Source: Glandiceps talaboti (taxonomy: Eukaryota > Hemichordata > Enteropneusta > Spengelidae). From it: a stretch of 64,000 nucleotides of DNA. Below, one piece after another: positions 12,201-20,652 of this stretch. Position numbers and translations under genes: made by a program. The notes under the pieces were generated by a model. It saw only the letters and a program-made list of their open reading frames with translations. It was not told the DNA's origin and did no database searches. The stretch covers positions 6,829,463 through 6,893,462 of the forward strand of contig NC_135551.1 in NCBI RefSeq assembly GCF_964340395.1, read 5' to 3'. Position 1 is the first letter of the stretch, and the number at the start of each line of letters is the position of its first letter.

Positions 12201-15200
12201 TCATGGGAAAAAAATTTCTCATACCTGTCAACATGTAAGAATCAATAATTATTATTAGTAAAAATCTGAGAAAATTTGAATAGTTTTGTAAATTGACAGT
12301 TGGGATATAAGTGAATCAAACACATATCATCATAAATTTGTCAATGTATGATGAAGGAAAACACCTGGAGAGTCATATCATAATTTCATATCATCTACTC
12401 CAATTATTTGCAATTTCAGAGTGCACTTACAGGGTATCTTTACTATGGGTTATTGCATCATGGGAGCAAGCATCCATAATGTATTCAATTGTTGTGCGCT
12501 AAATATTCATGATACAAAAAGACTAAACACTGTTATGTCCTTGACGGTCACTAGTCATCATTATCTTGTGCTCGTAATGAAATCACACACAGGCATGTAT
12601 CCGCCATTACAGAAACTACTTTATTAAGTCACATGACTATCACATGATCAATGTAAGCAATACATACTTGCAATACATAACACCCTCTTTGTTTTAACAA
12701 ATAATTACACATTTTTTCTGAGTGCCTATGTGGTGACCTAAGGCTGTCCCAAGTGCATGGTAGTAATTATATTAGTCAGTGAATTGACACGTTGAACACT
12801 GTACCTGTAAATAACCTTTTTTTTTCTTTAAATACAACATTTGAACTAGAGTAACCTATATCTACTAGGAGTAACAAATCAACAAATCAAATATCAAATC
12901 ATCAATCAACAAATCAAATACAGACGAGTTCTGGCAGTTTGATTGTCTGTTGATACTAAATGTACGTACTACTATCTAAGATTATTGAACTAGTTTGATT
13001 GTCAATATAGAACAAATATGAAACTCAAGTGTCTTTCGTAGTCATTCTCAGTAAGATAAACAATTCTATACCTTATTTGACAAAATCATTCAAACCTGGA
13101 GGAGGTTTAGACACTCTGCCTGACCTTGTGAGAACAGGTGTTTTACCTGCAGGTGCAAACTGAAGTGGAGGAGTCAGTGAATGCGGAGTAGCTGGGGTAG
13201 GGGGAGGGGTTGTTTGACATATCTGATGAGACCTGATGCTGTTATTGGCTTGACTGGACTTATGCTTTGGCATTATCGAGGTTTCAGGCCAATCAATAGG
13301 GTCTTCTTCCTTAAGGTAGATTCCAGTTTCATTGGTTCTCAGGAGGTCTCTCCTATTTCTTCTTGTTTCTCTTCCACTTGGAAGCCTTATTTTGTAAGAA
13401 CGTCTTTGCATGTGGGTCTGATCTGGAAGTAGTTGAGCTGGTTTCCACTTGTTTTTGACTCTTACTCTCACTGTATCACTTGTGTCAAGTTTGGGTAGCA
13501 GCTTTGTATGCTGGTTGTAGTACTTCTTTGCTCTACTGTGTCTATCTTGGTACAGTCTCGTTGTTACATTTTCTGGGGTTTTTACTTCTGGTTTCAGTTT
13601 CGATCTAGCTGTGGGAATCCTTGTCGCTGTGCGTCTTGCAAATAATCTCTGTGCAGGAGATCCTGTCTCATCATCTCTGGGTGTGTTTCTGATATTAAGT
13701 AGGGCCAAGTAAGGGTCTTTACCAGACGCGTGGCACTTTATCAGCATTTTCTTAGCTATACCAACAGCTTTTTCTACCAAACCATTGGCTTGGGAGTGCT
13801 TTGGCGAAATCGGATCATGCTTAAACCCATACTTGTCAGCAAAGTGTGAATATTCTGCACTAGAGAATGGTGGTCCATTGTCGCTAGTCACAATATCCGG
13901 TATTCCATGTGTGGCAAACCATTTCTTGGTTTGCTTGATGACTGGTGTTGAGTCTGTGGTGGTCATCTGTTCAATTTCAAAGTACTCTGAGTAGTAGTCA
14001 ACGCATATTAACCATTTCCGGTCTAAGCAGTCAAACAGGTCTGTTGCTAGGTGTTCCCATGGACGGGTTGGCACAGGCATTGGTAGTAGTGGTTCCTTTT
14101 GTTGCCTTGCTCTGTTTTCTTGACATTCACCACATCTTGATACTACATCTTCAACTTGTTTATTCATGCCTGGCCAATAGACTAGGTCTCTGCCGAGTTG
14201 CTTCGTTTTCACTATTCCTTGATGTGATGCATGAAGCATATCCAGGGCATCTCTCCGTTGTTCCTTTGGTATAACGATTCTACCACCACGAAATATAATC
14301 CCTTCTATTTCACTCAATTCTTCACGGAAGTCATAGTACACCTTTATTTTTGGGTCTACATCGGACCTTCTTGAGGGCCACCCATGTGGTGAGTGGATCA
14401 TGTCCTTCAGTGTTTGCATCTCTAGGTCTACAGCTGTAGCCTGTCTGATTTTCTTCAGTCGAGGGGAACTGGTTTGTAGGATGCTTGGAATCTCTTGTGT
14501 GGTCACTGTGAAAATGTGTGAATCTTCTCCTGTAAGACTTGGGCCTGTCTCCTTGACGAAGGCACGACTGAGGGCATCTGCCACAGGAATCTCTGTACCC
14601 TTCTTTGCAACTAGTTTAAAGTCGTATGCTTGTAGCCTCATTCTCATCTTTTGTAGACGTAGAGGAATTTGGTGGAGTGGTTTCTCGAAGATTCGCACTA
14701 ATGGTAGGTGGTCTGTCTCGACTGTTACGTCACTCCTCCCATATATGTAGGTGTGAAACTTCTTAACTGCAAAGACTATTGCCAGCATCTCTTTTTCTAT
14801 TTGCGCATATGCCTTTTCTGCTGTGGTGAGGGCTTTTGATCCATATGCCACTGGTCTGTTGTCTTGCAGTAGTACACAACCAAGTCCGGCTTGGCTTGCA
14901 TCCCCTGATATGACAATGGGTTCTGTCAGGCTGTAATATTTCAACACAGGGGCAGTTGTCATCAGTTCTTTTATCTTCTCTAAGGCAGTTTCATGTGTTT
15001 TCCCGAACTTCCATTCTTCACCATTTCGGTAGTCTTTTACTAGTTCACGGAGTGGTTCTGTCGTTGCTGATAGGTTCTTCAAATACTTTCCCACGTATGT
15101 TACCATTCCCAAGAGTCTTTCTACATCTTCTGGTCCCTTCGGTGTCGGCATCTCTAATACAGCCTTTATCTTCTCTTCATCCATCTTCATTCCATTGTCG

Positions 15201-18200
15201 GTAAACTTGTGTCCACTGTATCGTACCTCATTCTTGCAGAGTTGTAGTTTCCTGAGGGAAAAAGTCACGTGATTTTCACGTGCCCTCAGTAGTGTCTTCT
15301 TCAGGGCTCGGTTGTGTTCTTCTATGGTTTCTCCTTCAATGAGGAAGTCGTCTACGATCATTTCAAGACCTTCAATCCCTGCGAAGATGTCTCCAAATAT
15401 GCGAACAAACAATTCTGGAGCAGATGTAACACCCATTGGTAGTCTCTTATAACGGTACCTGCCAAAGGGAGTGTTGAAAACTGTGAGGTTCCTTGATGAT
15501 TCTGCAAGCTGGAGCTGGAAGTAACCTTGATTGGCATCCAGTACAGTGAAGTATCTTGCCTTCCCACATCTCTGTGCAACTTCGTCTACTGTATTTGTGG
15601 GGTGGTACTCTCTCTGTAATGCCTTGTTCAGATCCTTGGGGTCTATCGTTATCCTTACACTTCCATCCTTCTTAGGGACTATGTGCAAAGCACTGCACCA
15701 TGGTGTTGGCTCACCTATGGGTACTTTCTCTATTATACCATTTGTCACAAGTTGGTCCAGTTTGGCCTTCACAGCTGCCTGTAAAGCAATGGGAATGGGG
15801 CGAGGGGGCTGAGCAACTGGAGCTACCTCCGGATTTACCTTCAACTCCACCTCACCTGGCACCTTACCAATGCCAGTGAAGACATCAATATATTCTTTAA
15901 TGATATCTACAGTGCTTTGATGCATGCATTTAGTAACAGATTCTGGTAGCACTGGGTTACGTTTCACCTCATAAACTCTTGTGACAAGATTCATATTTAC
16001 ACTATCTTGTAAAGACAATAAGTTTGGTGCTGTGGTCTGTATTACAATGCATCTCAGTGCATGTTTTACACCCTTATACTCTACCTCTATATTGGTTTCA
16101 CCTAGTGGAGAAACCTTTTGCTTCCCTAGACCAAAGATTCCAGTGCTTGTTTGTTTCAGTGGTGGCTTGGGCCACAAGCTTTCATAAGTATTTCTAGAAA
16201 TTATGTTAACCTCTGCCCCAGTATCTATCTTAAAACTGATCACCTTATTACCTGATTTCAGATTGACAGTCCAATTATGCATGTCTTTTTGATTGTGCGT
16301 ATTTGCTGACCATACATAGCTTGTTTCAGTGTCATATGGATATTCATATTCCGCAACTTCATGTTCTACAACATTTACATTGTTCTTGGTTTTGCATCTT
16401 CTGGCAAAGTGGTTTCGCTTTCCACACTTTGCACAAGTCTTACCATAAGCAGGGCAGCATCTCGGTTCATGTTGTGTTCCACATCTGCTACAAGAGTCTG
16501 CAGCCGAGTTACGCTGGGTTCTTCCATGTGAATCAGAGCCTGACTCTGCGGGTCCTCTGCCACGGCCTCTCATTTTACCACGATTGATGTTCCAGTTGCC
16601 ACGGGCACGGCCACGATGTCGACCTCTGCTGGATCCACGGTGTGAATAGTTAACATCTGCACCCTGTTCACTGGAGTACAGTTTGAAACTTTCACTTCTC
16701 AGTTCGAAGGACTGGCATTTTTCAATGGTCTTTTGTAATGTGAGATCTTCGTCCCACAGTTTCTTTCTTAGTTGTTCATCTCGAACACCATTTGACAGCT
16801 GCACTGCAATCATGTTCTCCTCATTATCACCAAATTGACAAAGTTTAGCCAATTCTCGTAATTCTGTGACATATTCAGCAATTGTCTCTGTTGGACCTTG
16901 TTTCCGTTGTTGGAATTTCGTGATATATCCCTTAACCAGCTTTTTTGGTTCAAAATACTCATCAAATTTTTTGATGACTTCATTGTATTTATCTCTATCA
17001 GTGACCGGATCAAATACAAAGTCTGTATTATACACTCTAATAAATTGTTTACCCATTTGGTAAAGGAGCATCGCTACTTTCTGTTTGTCATCAAGTCCTT
17101 GTTGACCACTGGCCAAGAAGTACATATCAAAGTCAGCCTTGTACTCTTTCCACGCTGTAATCAAGTGCGCCTTGTCTGCTGAGACATTGAATTTTGGTGG
17201 AAGGATACCTTGAATTATGCTCGTAGTACCAGTATTAGACATGTTGCTGGTGTGTGATGCGGTCGCCACTAAATTTGTCTCTTCTTCTGTCTCACTGTCG
17301 GAGTTTGAAGAGCTAGAATGTTCAGTGTCACTCATTCAATAATCGTAAGTACCAAACAGCACACTGATATGCAAGATTTGCAATAGTTCAACAGGATTCG
17401 GCCGGTAACTGTCGGCCTTGTGAGTTCGTTTCTTGGCGTAGTGATATACAACGCTGTACACGTTTTACTTACACATACGTACATGTACTACATACACATC
17501 ACCTTCGCCGATCGAGTCGACTGGTTCCGTTGCCGTTTCTTCCTAAGGCACGGAGTTATCGTCGTCGTAATGACATCAAGTGTCTTCTCCAATCATTGAT
17601 CTCTGACTACGCCGAATTCTGACACCATGTTATGTCCTTGACGGTCACTAGTCATCATTATCTTGTGCTCGTAATGAAATCACACACAGGCATGTATCCG
17701 CCATTACAGAAACTACTTTATTAAGTCACATGACTATCACATGATCAATGTAAGCAATACATACTTGCAATACATAACAAACACCAGTGTAAAACAACTG
17801 TCATGAATATTCAGAGTTCAAACTTTACATATATTATATCTGCAGACTCCCATGATGCAGTTTAATTATTTTATTGCTAGGGGGTCAAAACAACCCATCT
17901 CATCATTACTTTTCACACTTCACTGAACATAGATTCACCTAAATTAGTTCAGAAGACAAATACAAAACTATTTAACTACTATTTCAACTTTACAAGTTTA
18001 CTATTTCAATCACAGTATAGCTGTAAATCAAATGAGAAATACCTTTCTAGGTCCTCTAGTCTTGTTGTAACAGTAGATACAAGACTTGACACAGCCACAC
18101 AGGGTGCCAGTCTCAACTCCTGCATTTTTATACCATCTGCTCCTTTCAATGTGAAAGAAAAAGGTAGATTTTCTGCCAATAGAGGGATCTGTAGTACTTT

Positions 18201-20249
18201 TGCTTTCTCTCTGTCTTTTCGTTCACTTTGAATATGAACATTCCACTGTCTAAACCACCTGAAAGAGTTTGTCTCTTAGATTAGAAGAAAATCAACATAC
18301 AAGGTAAGCTCAAATAAATCATGACACCCACTGCACACAAGGTTGCTTATTTGAAAGCCAAACATGATTGTGTCATGAGTGAACACTGTCTTTCCTATGG
18401 CAGTTTGTTAGATTTCATGTAAGTATTTGATTCAAAAACCATGGCAAAATGATTAAAGGGGTCACCATTCCATGAAATTAAGTCATTTTCATAAAATATG
18501 GCAATTACTTGTAATTTCAGGGAAACATCAAGTTGCTCTTGTACCTTTACAGGTATATTTGCTATGGGACATTGCATCCTGGGAGTCAGCAGAAATGTCT
18601 TCAAGTTACACTGAATATCCATTAGGGTTTTTTGTTTTTTTTGTTTTTTAAGTTAGGGTACAGGCAATCAGAACTCATAACTATTCAGTGTGAAACTTGA
18701 ATACATTATTCCTGATCTCATGATGCAATAACTTATACAGAGATACCCTATAAAGCACAAAATCAACTTGAAGTTTCTATGAAATCACAAGCCTGGAGTG
18801 GTGCTCCCCTTGAATAGTCATTGTAGTCTTTACATTGTGATTAGAGAAACCTTGAAAACAGACATGAATGATGAAAATATTAAATAATCTATGTACTAAT
18901 AAATGCAGTGAGGTTTATTCAAATACAAGTGTTATTCCTAAAAGACAAAAAGAAACAATGAATTATTATTGACTGCTACATATTAGGAAAGCAAAACTTT
19001 AAGGTACCTCCTAAGTTTGCGAAGCTTTGACCATGTGAGACCTAGATCGACTTTGACAATAAGACCAGCACCAGGTTGGATGGTTGGGATCAGACCAATG
19101 GATTCCAGGAGTTCCCTCTGTTCTGTCTTATTGATACGTTTGAAGTCAACTGCAGCTTGATATTTGGATGCATTTGCACCACCACTTATCTTTTGCCTGA
19201 CTTCGACAAGCAGCTTTGACCTTTCTGTCACTGTACGACGACAGCACTCATTACTTTGTTTTCTTGGTTGAACAGCCTTGGTCATCATAATTGGCTAGAA
19301 TAGAGAATTAAATAATATTAAATTGATTAAATTTTCCCCAAATACTACTATGAGCATGATTCAAAGTACACATGTATACCAAATTGTTGTCAGTATTTTC
19401 AAATTGTAAACATAAACATGTACATGTAATGTGATGACGTTTTATTCAAAATTCACAATATTTTGTACGGTCATCTGTCCAATCTGAACTTTTAAATGAA
19501 AGTAACATGACCACGAGCATATCAATTTATTAAACTAATACATCTATAACTCACCTGGCCTTTGGTTTTAAACTTTACCAAGCTGCCTTCTGTTTCAGCA
19601 ATTTTGATTTTTTTCTTCACTAATTGAGTAGTCAGCTCTTCATATCTCGGGTGAGTGTGTAATTCAGGCACATGTTGCAGCACTACCTCAGCTGCTTGAA
19701 TTGGGCACATAGTCATTTCATCTTGAAAACTACTGTCACGGTCATTTGAATTTAGGAAGGGGACTGGATTGATTGTATTGAAGGGGCCAGCTAATGAATA
19801 ACTATGGTCGTGTAATATTTGCTGATACTGACATTTTGCTGCATGACTTCTAAGATCTTGCAACCGCAAAATCTCTCTACAGCCAGCACTGGCACAGTCA
19901 CAAGTAATTACAAGATTCGACAGAATATTAGAGAAAATGACAGGCGGACACACAATAGAATCACAAGATAAAACAACACGACAAACAGGACATGATGGTG
20001 ACTCAACTAACCACAAACACAGACATTCACAACAAAAAATATGGGGCCCATTACATATTACTTGGATTGGTTCATCAATGACATCTTTACAGATCGGGCA
20101 TTCCATTTCTTCGGTAATATTGCTGAACCGTTGACTATGTAGAGGAAAATTAAACTTCAACCTCTTCCCACACCTTTGTCTCACTGATGTTACTAAATCA
20201 TCTGTTGCAGTTTTACTTGCAGTGTTGTCATCTATCTGGTCTATATCCT

Positions 20250-20286
<37 letters not shown>

Positions 20287-20652
20287 GCTACTCTTTGGTC
20301 TCCCTCTGTTCTTACTATCCTTCTTTTTCTTTCCTCCCCTGCTAAGGCTACTTACACTTTCACACACTCCACATTCTCCTACTCGACTGTGTTTAAACCA
20401 CTCTGCTACATGTGTCCCTGGTCTGTATGTTTTGTTTTCAGCCCTTGCCTTATTCCAGGACAGGATAACTCGTTTGCAATGGTGACAAAAACGTTTAGGG
20501 TGTACGTCTTGTTCATCTTCTCTAATATCGATGCCAAAACACTTGACAAATTCATTCTCGAAATTTGCACAAGTGTAACTTGTACCAATCAGCCTTTTTG
20601 CACACACACGGCATCGTGATTGCAAAATACTCTCATGAAACTCATACGACAT
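8979..20652 (-). CDS. RAG1-like (N-RAG type) zinc/RING-DDE transposase gene, ten exons
   Basis: Minus-strand exons by inspection: 20652-19555, 19294-19008, 18258-18043, 12224-11982, 11856-11780, 11306-11104, 11004-10612, 10492-10340, 9999-9816 and 9292-8979. All introns are GT-AG and every junction keeps one frame, giving 1055 aa. Residues 14-97 hold Cys/His pairs (CRVC, FCHHC, CGVC) and FGIDIREDEQDVHP, matching the vertebrate RAG1 N-terminal zinc region. Residues 185-224 are a RING finger, followed by a CC-HC finger (251-274). Exon 4 gives VGGDHGGGS (D556), exon 5 IVGDYEYL (D626) and exon 10 GLGIFSEHGVEAIHHKFN (E1002), the likely DDE triad. Exon 7 has a coiled-coil and an acidic run. Related invertebrate proteins are known as N-RAG transposons. 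No terminal inverted repeats were found, so it may be domesticated. Activity is inferred, not shown. Confidence 0.85.
11780..11856 (-). CDS. Exon 5 of the RAG1-like gene: second catalytic Asp
   Basis: A 77-nt exon between CTTCAG and GTAGGT. Encodes GKRILVWIVGDYEYLMKIYG and LSGPSG, joined to KYYCLWC in exon 6. The GDYEYL Asp (D626) is the candidate second metal ligand. The following CxxC-like CLWC is typical of the related invertebrate proteins as I recall them. Confidence 0.8.
11982..12224 (-). CDS. Exon 4 of the RAG1-like gene: first catalytic Asp
   Basis: Open in the spliced frame without stops. Contains QIWLKVGGDHGGGSMKTIFQ, then a conserved-looking NTVVWNLFMAKDSDKNLRIS segment. The Asp of GGDH is the candidate first metal ligand of an RNase H-fold transposase, analogous in position to the DGMGD aspartate of RAG1. 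It joins exon 3 (18043) across the intron that now contains the Mag-like retrotransposon. Short plus-strand ORFs over this exon are antisense shadows. Confidence 0.85.
12531..12682 (-). repeat. 3' LTR of the Mag-like element
   Basis: 152 bp, with inverted ends TGTTATG...CATAACA, identical by reading to 17628-17779. Confidence 0.95.
12683..12696 (-). other. Polypurine tract of the Mag-like element
   Basis: On the minus strand the sequence next to the 3' LTR reads AAAACAAAGAGGG, the expected plus-strand DNA primer. Confidence 0.75.
13073..17335 (-). CDS. Gag-Pol polyprotein of the Mag-like Ty3/gypsy element
   Basis: A single 1420-aa ORF, the ordinary full length for one-ORF gypsy elements. 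The start ATG is the first in the frame after the primer-site leader. The acidic/Ser-rich N-terminus is followed by a capsid-like region (about 45-230), a basic Arg/Gly stretch and Cys/His nucleocapsid motifs (CAKCGKRNHFARRC near 303-317). The protease has IDTGAE (~371). The reverse transcriptase carries the catalytic IVDD box (~661) in place of YVDD or YLDD. RNase H shows SGDAS and ETDHLPL. Integrase has an HHCC finger (~1035-1070) and a DD35E core (TDLFD, TSDNG, ANGLVEK). The C-terminus is a basic, Pro-rich tail ending LTRSGRVSKPPPGLNDFVK. No stops or frameshifts were seen. No envelope ORF is present. Confidence 0.95.
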   Translation of the reverse strand: MSDTEHSSSSNSDSETEEETNLVATASHTSNMSNTGTTSIIQGILPPKFNVSADKAHLITAWKEYKADFDMYFLASGQQGLDDKQKVAMLLYQMGKQFIRVYNTDFVFDPVTDRDKYNEVIKKFDEYFEPKKLVKGYITKFQQRKQGPTETIAEYVTELRELAKLCQFGDNEENMIAVQLSNGVRDEQLRKKLWDEDLTLQKTIEKCQSFELRSESFKLYSSEQGADVNYSHRGSSRGRHRGRARGNWNINRGKMRGRGRGPAESGSDSHGRTQRNSAADSCSRCGTQHEPRCCPAYGKTCAKCGKRNHFARRCKTKNNVNVVEHEVAEYEYPYDTETSYVWSANTHNQKDMHNWTVNLKSGNKVISFKIDTGAEVNIISRNTYESLWPKPPLKQTSTGIFGLGKQKVSPLGETNIEVEYKGVKHALRCIVIQTTAPNLLSLQDSVNMNLVTRVYEVKRNPVLPESVTKCMHQSTVDIIKEYIDVFTGIGKVPGEVELKVNPEVAPVAQPPRPIPIALQAAVKAKLDQLVTNGIIEKVPIGEPTPWCSALHIVPKKDGSVRITIDPKDLNKALQREYHPTNTVDEVAQRCGKARYFTVLDANQGYFQLQLAESSRNLTVFNTPFGRYRYKRLPMGVTSAPELFVRIFGDIFAGIEGLEMIVDDFLIEGETIEEHNRALKKTLLRARENHVTFSLRKLQLCKNEVRYSGHKFTDNGMKMDEEKIKAVLEMPTPKGPEDVERLLGMVTYVGKYLKNLSATTEPLRELVKDYRNGEEWKFGKTHETALEKIKELMTTAPVLKYYSLTEPIVISGDASQAGLGCVLLQDNRPVAYGSKALTTAEKAYAQIEKEMLAIVFAVKKFHTYIYGRSDVTVETDHLPLVRIFEKPLHQIPLRLQKMRMRLQAYDFKLVAKKGTEIPVADALSRAFVKETGPSLTGEDSHIFTVTTQEIPSILQTSSPRLKKIRQATAVDLEMQTLKDMIHSPHGWPSRRSDVDPKIKVYYDFREELSEIEGIIFRGGRIVIPKEQRRDALDMLHASHQGIVKTKQLGRDLVYWPGMNKQVEDVVSRCGECQENRARQQKEPLLPMPVPTRPWEHLATDLFDCLDRKWLICVDYYSEYFEIEQMTTTDSTPVIKQTKKWFATHGIPDIVTSDNGPPFSSAEYSHFADKYGFKHDPISPKHSQANGLVEKAVGIAKKMLIKCHASGKDPYLALLNIRNTPRDDETGSPAQRLFARRTATRIPTARSKLKPEVKTPENVTTRLYQDRHSRAKKYYNQHTKLLPKLDTSDTVRVRVKNKWKPAQLLPDQTHMQRRSYKIRLPSGRETRRNRRDLLRTNETGIYLKEEDPIDWPETSIMPKHKSSQANNSIRSHQICQTTPPPTPATPHSLTPPLQFAPAGKTPVLTRSGRVSKPPPGLNDFVK
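17610..17627 (-). other. Primer binding site, tRNA-Leu type
   Basis: On the minus strand, directly after the 5' LTR, the sequence reads TGGTGTCAGAATTCGG. The first 11 nt match the complement of the 3' end of animal tRNA-Leu (CTTCTGACACCA). Confidence 0.75.
17628..17779 (-). repeat. 5' LTR of the Mag-like element
   Basis: 152 bp with TG...CA ends. On the minus strand it precedes the leader and the gag-pol ORF and should contain the promoter. Confidence 0.95.
19555..20652 (-). CDS. Exon 1 of the RAG1-like gene: N-terminal zinc region and RING
   Basis: Encodes residues 1-366. The start is the ATG at 20652; the frame is open for six more codons upstream, but from a TTG. The order is: Cys/His motifs (14-17, 56-59, 94-97), a Lys/Arg-rich stretch, GRP followed by a 14-Ser run (121-134), a RING finger opening CPICKD and closing CPVC, then a Cys/His finger and a helical tail ending KTKGQ. 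In vertebrate RAG1 the corresponding region is the zinc dimerisation domain and RING E3 ligase. The donor is CCAG|GTGAGT. The placement of His and Cys in the RING differs slightly from RAG1 and ubiquitin-ligase activity is not assured. Confidence 0.85.
20251..20292 (-). repeat. Trinucleotide run coding poly-Ser
   Basis: ACT repeats (AGT on the minus strand) inside exon 1 of the RAG1-like gene encode a 14-Ser run between the basic N-terminal region and the RING. It is a coding microsatellite likely to vary in length. Confidence 0.9.

Larger units (their letters stand above)
12526..17784 (-). mobile_element. Intact Mag-like Ty3/gypsy retrotransposon in intron 3 of the RAG1-like gene
   Basis: The element proper is 12531-17779, flanked by the 5-bp target duplication AACAC (12526-12530 and 17780-17784). 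It has 152-bp LTRs that appear identical, a primer site, a polypurine tract and one uninterrupted gag-pol ORF on the minus strand, the same orientation as the host gene. Identical LTRs and an open frame indicate recent insertion and possible competence. Short LTRs, a single gag-pol ORF, a tRNA-Leu-type primer and sequence style suggest the Mag (C) clade; that placement is from recognition, not a tree. Confidence 0.95.

Noticed and set aside
13181-17182. Plus-strand ORFs over the Mag-like gag-pol
   Set aside because: Antisense shadows of the 1420-aa minus-strand ORF, without domains.
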